Notes under the pieces: generated by a model
What the model was told of the DNA's origin: nothing
Seen by the model: only the letters and a program-made list of their open reading frames with translations
The model's database searches: none
Translations under genes and position numbers: made by a program
Part shown: positions 59,901-64,000 of the stretch, one piece after another
Layout: every line of letters begins with the position of its first letter
Position numbering within the stretch: position 1 is the first letter of the stretch
Assembly: GCA_030549175.1 (NCBI GenBank)
Contig: JAUKUA010000005.1
Coordinates: 2,914,001-2,978,000, forward strand
Origin: Lasiosphaeris hirsuta
Taxonomy: Eukaryota; Ascomycota; Sordariomycetes; Sordariales; Lasiosphaeriaceae
DNA: 64,000 nt
Direction of reading: 5' to 3'

Positions 59901-62900
59901 GGATCCGGGCCTTCCCAGGCTTTGGGTTTGGCGCCGTTTTTTCCCTCTCCATTTCTCGGTTCCGTCCATATTGATGTTTCTGCGCTCCCCGTATTGAACA
60001 GATCAACTTTAATTGACAGCCACACGTGTCACGCCCGCCATCTGCCGGCTTTAATCTGCAGATGAATGATGGCGAGGATGTGCGCCTCCGTCCAAGCCCA
60101 TCACCCATCACACGCATCGCATCCCTGAATTGACGACCAAGACACCCAAGACACCGAAAACATTCGGTAACGAGACCCCGGACAGCCGGCTGCAACTGCT
60201 TGCGCAAGAGATGCGAGAGAAACAAAAAAAAAAGAAAAACACCGGCCCGGCCAGACCCTTTGCGGCAGCATTGCCCAGTCCCGGCGGCATCCTACAAAGC
60301 CACACCAACGCCCGTCTGGCCGTTGGGGTCGGCCTGTGTTGTGTGGTGAATTTCATGACGGGCTAGCCTGGTCCCCTCCGCTGCTCTTCGCCAATCTGAA
60401 TAGGCCACGCACCTTCTCGGTCACGAAGCGTTGCTTTTCACAGGCTCACCCGGCTCCGGCCAAAATACACAACTCCTCGGTGTGGCGCACCATGCTGCTG
60501 ATTGACCTGCTTCTTCTCAAGGTAGCCAGCCAGATGGAGCGTCTCTAGATTCGTGTGACCAGCAAAACAACCAAGACAGGGGATCTATGTCTTGCTGGTA
60601 GGAATGCACAACTGCTTCCCTCTGCCTTAGTGTAGACCTCTCACGGCCGTCTATTTCCAGACAAATTTCAAAGCTATGACCCTCAACCTCACTGCCTCGC
60701 CGTGTTCTCCCACCGTGCCCTCGCAGCCGTTGGTCATCTTGCGGTGGAAGTTCCCGCGCTAGCCTCCAAGTGGAGTGAGGGTCAAGACAAGAGGAACGCC
60801 GAATACTCCGTACACATACCTGTCACCCCTGCCGCGGCCATCACGCTCCCAGCAAGGCGGTACATAGTGAGCATCGACCAGGAAGTAGGGATGCGCACCA
60901 TGCACACATCACCACTTTAATCGCCGTGGCTGCGTCAGATAAGAGGACCGGGCGGTTGCAGTGCCTGACTCGTCCAGCTCTGCGACCACCTAACTTGTCG
61001 ATATTGTCACTCAGCCAGACTCCCAAGTTCGCCGGACTGGTGATATTGCGCGCGCCGCACCGAGCAGCGGAGGATGGATCTGATGGACACATTGACACGG
61101 CACGCAGGGTTGCTTGAGAGTTTGCGCACACAGCGCAGCAAGCAGCGCAGTGTCCAATCAACACCGTCTAGTCATCCAGGGGCCCCGGCTCGACACGGCT
61201 GACAAGGAAGACAGGGAAGACAAGGAAGGCTCGCCAGCACCCGTGGTTGGATAGATGTGACCCTGATTCCCGGTTTCCCACCTTGCCCCACGATGAGGCC
61301 CGTGAGCAGTGCGGCGGACGGTTTGCGGCGGGGTGGGAGGGAAGAATGCCGCTTAAACTCTTTGTGGCTAATCAACTTTGACGTTAAAACGCACCACTGC
61401 ATGTCTTTGGCCGGCCCCTGCTAGTCCTTGCAGCGCGCAAGCAACAACCCTCGAGACTCGAGACGGACTAGGGATAGCCAAGATCAGATATCAGAAATAC
61501 AAAACAGCAAAAAGAGGAACAAAGCAGCGCGAGCACCAAGACTAGTCACGGTACCCAACGCAACGAAACGGCGCAGGGACGAGCCACACCACTTGACCTT
61601 TTGCACTTTGACCTCATCCATCCAACCCCAGACTTTGGGACTTTGGGTGAGCATCTGGATCATGCCAATTTCACAACGGCGCCCACCACCTTACCCCGCA
61701 CAACCTCACCCAAAAATAGGTAGGGAATCTGAGCGTGTGAGAATATGTGAGTATTGCGAAAAACTTAGCTTCGAATACCATGGGTCTTGCGGGCATGGCT
61801 CTCGCAGGCCCCGGTGCCGAGATAGCCCAACTAAGGGCACCGCCGTGCGCCAGACGGAAGCATCAAACACGGGAAGCGCCTGAGAAGGAAGACCAGCGGC
61901 AGTCGGACTTTGGACAGTGCCGCCTTGCCATTTTCGGGAAGGCACCAGTGGTGTGGGGCATGATCGTCCCGTCCCTGGGTGGGGGTGGTCCTTGCACGAA
62001 CGGCGGCGAGCGGGCGGAGGAGCGAGGTCGGTTTGGACTTTGCGTGCTCTTCCAAATTCCTTTTTTTTTCTCTCGTGTGGCATCCTACCGGGTGTGCGGA
62101 GAGGTACAGCACAGTACCAGAACAAAATGGCATCACCTTTTTGCTCCTCTCCTCTCCCATGGATTTGTTCCAAGGCCCTGGCACAATTTGCCAATTTCAT
62201 ATGCTATTCCGTCCTTCATGTTACTGCTGCCGGGAGAAAAATAACATCGCATAACAAAGGATTGTCTGACTATTCAGTCTGTCAGTCTTACTCCGTCCAC
62301 TGTCCCTCTTTTGGGCACTGAAGAAAGGGAGGCCTGGCCCCCCACTACACGCTTGTCGAGGCTGTCAATGCTTTTGTTTCAAAACGGGAAACAAGGCGCC
62401 GCAGTCCCGTTGCTTATTCCTGCCCAGGCTATGAGGCTGTTCTAAGCCCCAGATTGTTAGCGCCACTGGCCATATTGACAACGACATCGTTCATCGTCAG
62501 CTTCAACCCTAATATGCATACCAAGGGCCGCCTCGACTACCGATTGCATAAGCGGCACTATCCCAGGCCGGGACTTCTGTCCAACATACAGCCCGCGCAC
62601 CTTCCCGCCCCAAGCGTTGCTAGCTAGGCGAGCCAAACAGCCTAGACTTTTGAGGCTGCTTCGTTGTCTGAAAGAAACGGGTTGAGTCAGGTTGGATGGG
62701 AAGCGGAGGCGCATTACCCTCTCCGCACGACTCAGCTGCATACCCCGCGATACAGAGTTCTACCAATCTGGATCAAACCGCTCAGCGTTGCATCAGTGCC
62801 CTCTACATCTCAGGTTGCGTACCGCCAAGGTAGACGGCGACTACTACGAACGAAGCGCAGAAGAGCCACTCGGACCCCAGGAGGCTACCCCTCAAGTTGC

Positions 62901-64000
62901 CTCGACTGGCCCCCAGGCGAACGTCGTGGCTGGACACGGCACGGCAGCAGGTGTCGCAAGACACTCATAATCATCTCATAAGCAGCCACGGTATAGGGTG
63001 GATTGCGCGTGCTACGAGGCTCAGCAGCCACTGTCGGTTCAGACCCAAATGAATAGCACCAGCCATTGCCAGACTATACGCCGAAAAATAGCCCGCCTCT
63101 TATCGCACCAAGCCTACTCCTATGTCTACCTATGCCTACTTACACACGCGCCTCACCAGCTTACCTACCTATCCAGACTCGGCCGTCGGTCCCGACTCAG
63201 TCCTGGATTCAGCTCGGAGGCCCCGCAGCCATAGCCCGCATGCTTCCCCCCTTTGTGCCGTTTGACGGAGAGCCGTGGGCTGCGATGTGAACCATACATG
63301 CAGAAATCAGCGTGGACAGGCAAGGCTACTGCCGCCCACACATGCGCCCGTACCGCCCACCGTCTGGAACCAGGCTTGCGCCGCCAACAAGCCATCCATT
63401 CATAGCTCGCCGCCCAGCTATGTTCCCATGAGCCGGCGTGTTGTGGGTCGTAGTGCCTGCCAGCTTGCTTTTTGGGTACCTAGCCCGGCTTCGCTCAATA
63501 TCAGAGCTCCGAAGCAAGGCAGACAGCCTGCACTGTGCTCTATATCCCAGAAATCCCAAATATAAGCCGTAGTCCAGCCGTCAAGACTATATCTCATGGG
63601 GTGAGAAGCAAATCTGTGGGGAAGAGGCCAGAAAGAAGAGCGAAAAATCTCCGAATGGCGTGCAGATGTTCTGGTTAGACCGACCAGAGTTGTCCAAGAG
63701 CCTGGATGACGGAAGGGTACGAACTGAGCTAGCCACAGGTCTGGTTCATAATGCTCCACGTCAACCAGCTAGAAGACATCTTCCTCTGGTTGAACTGCTC
63801 GCCAAAGGGCCAGTTACCCAGACTTCTGGCCGCTTTGACATATTATTCGCCTCGCCGCTTGGCTGACATCCGCGCGCCCTGTGGACCAGCGCGCTTGGGA
63901 CGCTTTGTACGCGCCAGATGCGCTACCACCTTGTCGAACTGAAGAACCATAGTTTGTCGAATAAGGTGCTCGACTCATGCCGGGTTGCTCTCTTCGGCCA
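56993..64000. other. Gene-poor region upstream of the velvet gene
   Basis: 7 kb with no convincing gene on either strand. It contains three GTACTGCG copies within 70 bases (58242-58311), TACTCCGT motifs at 57956-57963, 60804-60811 and 62289-62296, and a 431-codon minus-strand open frame (59768-58473) whose codon use does not look coding. Part of this is probably promoter and leader of the velvet gene; the right part may belong to an unseen neighbour. Confidence 0.5.

Noticed and set aside
61428..61883. 151-codon frame with a CEYCEK...GSCGHG cysteine pattern
   Set aside because: It starts at a TTG, the only internal ATG is late, and the Cys/His spacing matches no zinc finger I know; likely chance.

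Overview
This window is nuclear DNA of a filamentous ascomycete, most likely a Sordariomycete (Sordariales; Chaetomiaceae-like is only an impression). The evidence is short introns of mostly 48-130 nt with GTRNGT donors and CTRAC-like branch sites, mitochondrial presequences on nuclear genes, a velvet-family regulator, fungal forms of SET2, BRE1 and CBF1, and long G, T, GT and CCCG simple repeats between genes. No rRNA, tRNA, CRISPR array or viral gene was found. All splice sites below were read by eye and checked for frame and family similarity; no search was run.

Layout, left to right. 0-8.5 kb: CBF1 bHLH factor (+), GABA transaminase (+), SET2 H3K36 methyltransferase (-). 8.4-13.5 kb: a 3.9 kb gap, then an AT-hook protein (+) with two abutting uORFs in its leader. 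13.5-19.7 kb: a 3.7 kb gap, then CTP synthase (+) in 13 exons, three of them microexons, with one GC-AG intron. 19.7-25.2 kb: a gap holding a 210 bp inverted-repeat element, then an unassigned four-helix membrane protein (+). 26-31 kb: RAD23 (+) and TFIIIB subunit BDP1 (-). 31.9-41 kb: BRE1 (+), a SARAF-like ER protein (-), and a full-size ABCB transporter (-). 43.8-53.2 kb, the densest part: MRT4 (+), U1-70K (-), mitochondrial ribosomal protein mL43 (+), triosephosphate isomerase (-), UTP16-like protein (-), and a repeat-containing putative mitochondrial protein (+). 55.5-57 kb: a VelC-like velvet regulator (-), followed by 7 kb with no convincing gene.

Most genes are housekeeping: chromatin and transcription (CBF1, SET2, BRE1, BDP1, AT-hook protein), RNA and ribosome assembly (U1-70K, MRT4, UTP16, mL43), nucleotide and carbon metabolism (CTP synthase, TPI, GABA-T), repair/proteasome shuttling (RAD23), and transport or calcium control (ABCB, SARAF). 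SET2 and BRE1 both modify chromatin during Pol II elongation, but they sit 23 kb apart and there is no sign of a functional cluster. There is no secondary-metabolite cluster.

The most interesting signals concern RNA processing: an in-frame alternative 5' splice site inside the U1-70K RRM, the CTP synthase microexons and GC-AG intron, a tandem acceptor that would shift the CBF1 DNA-contact helix, and the abutting uORFs. The inverted-repeat element and the large region upstream of the velvet gene come next.
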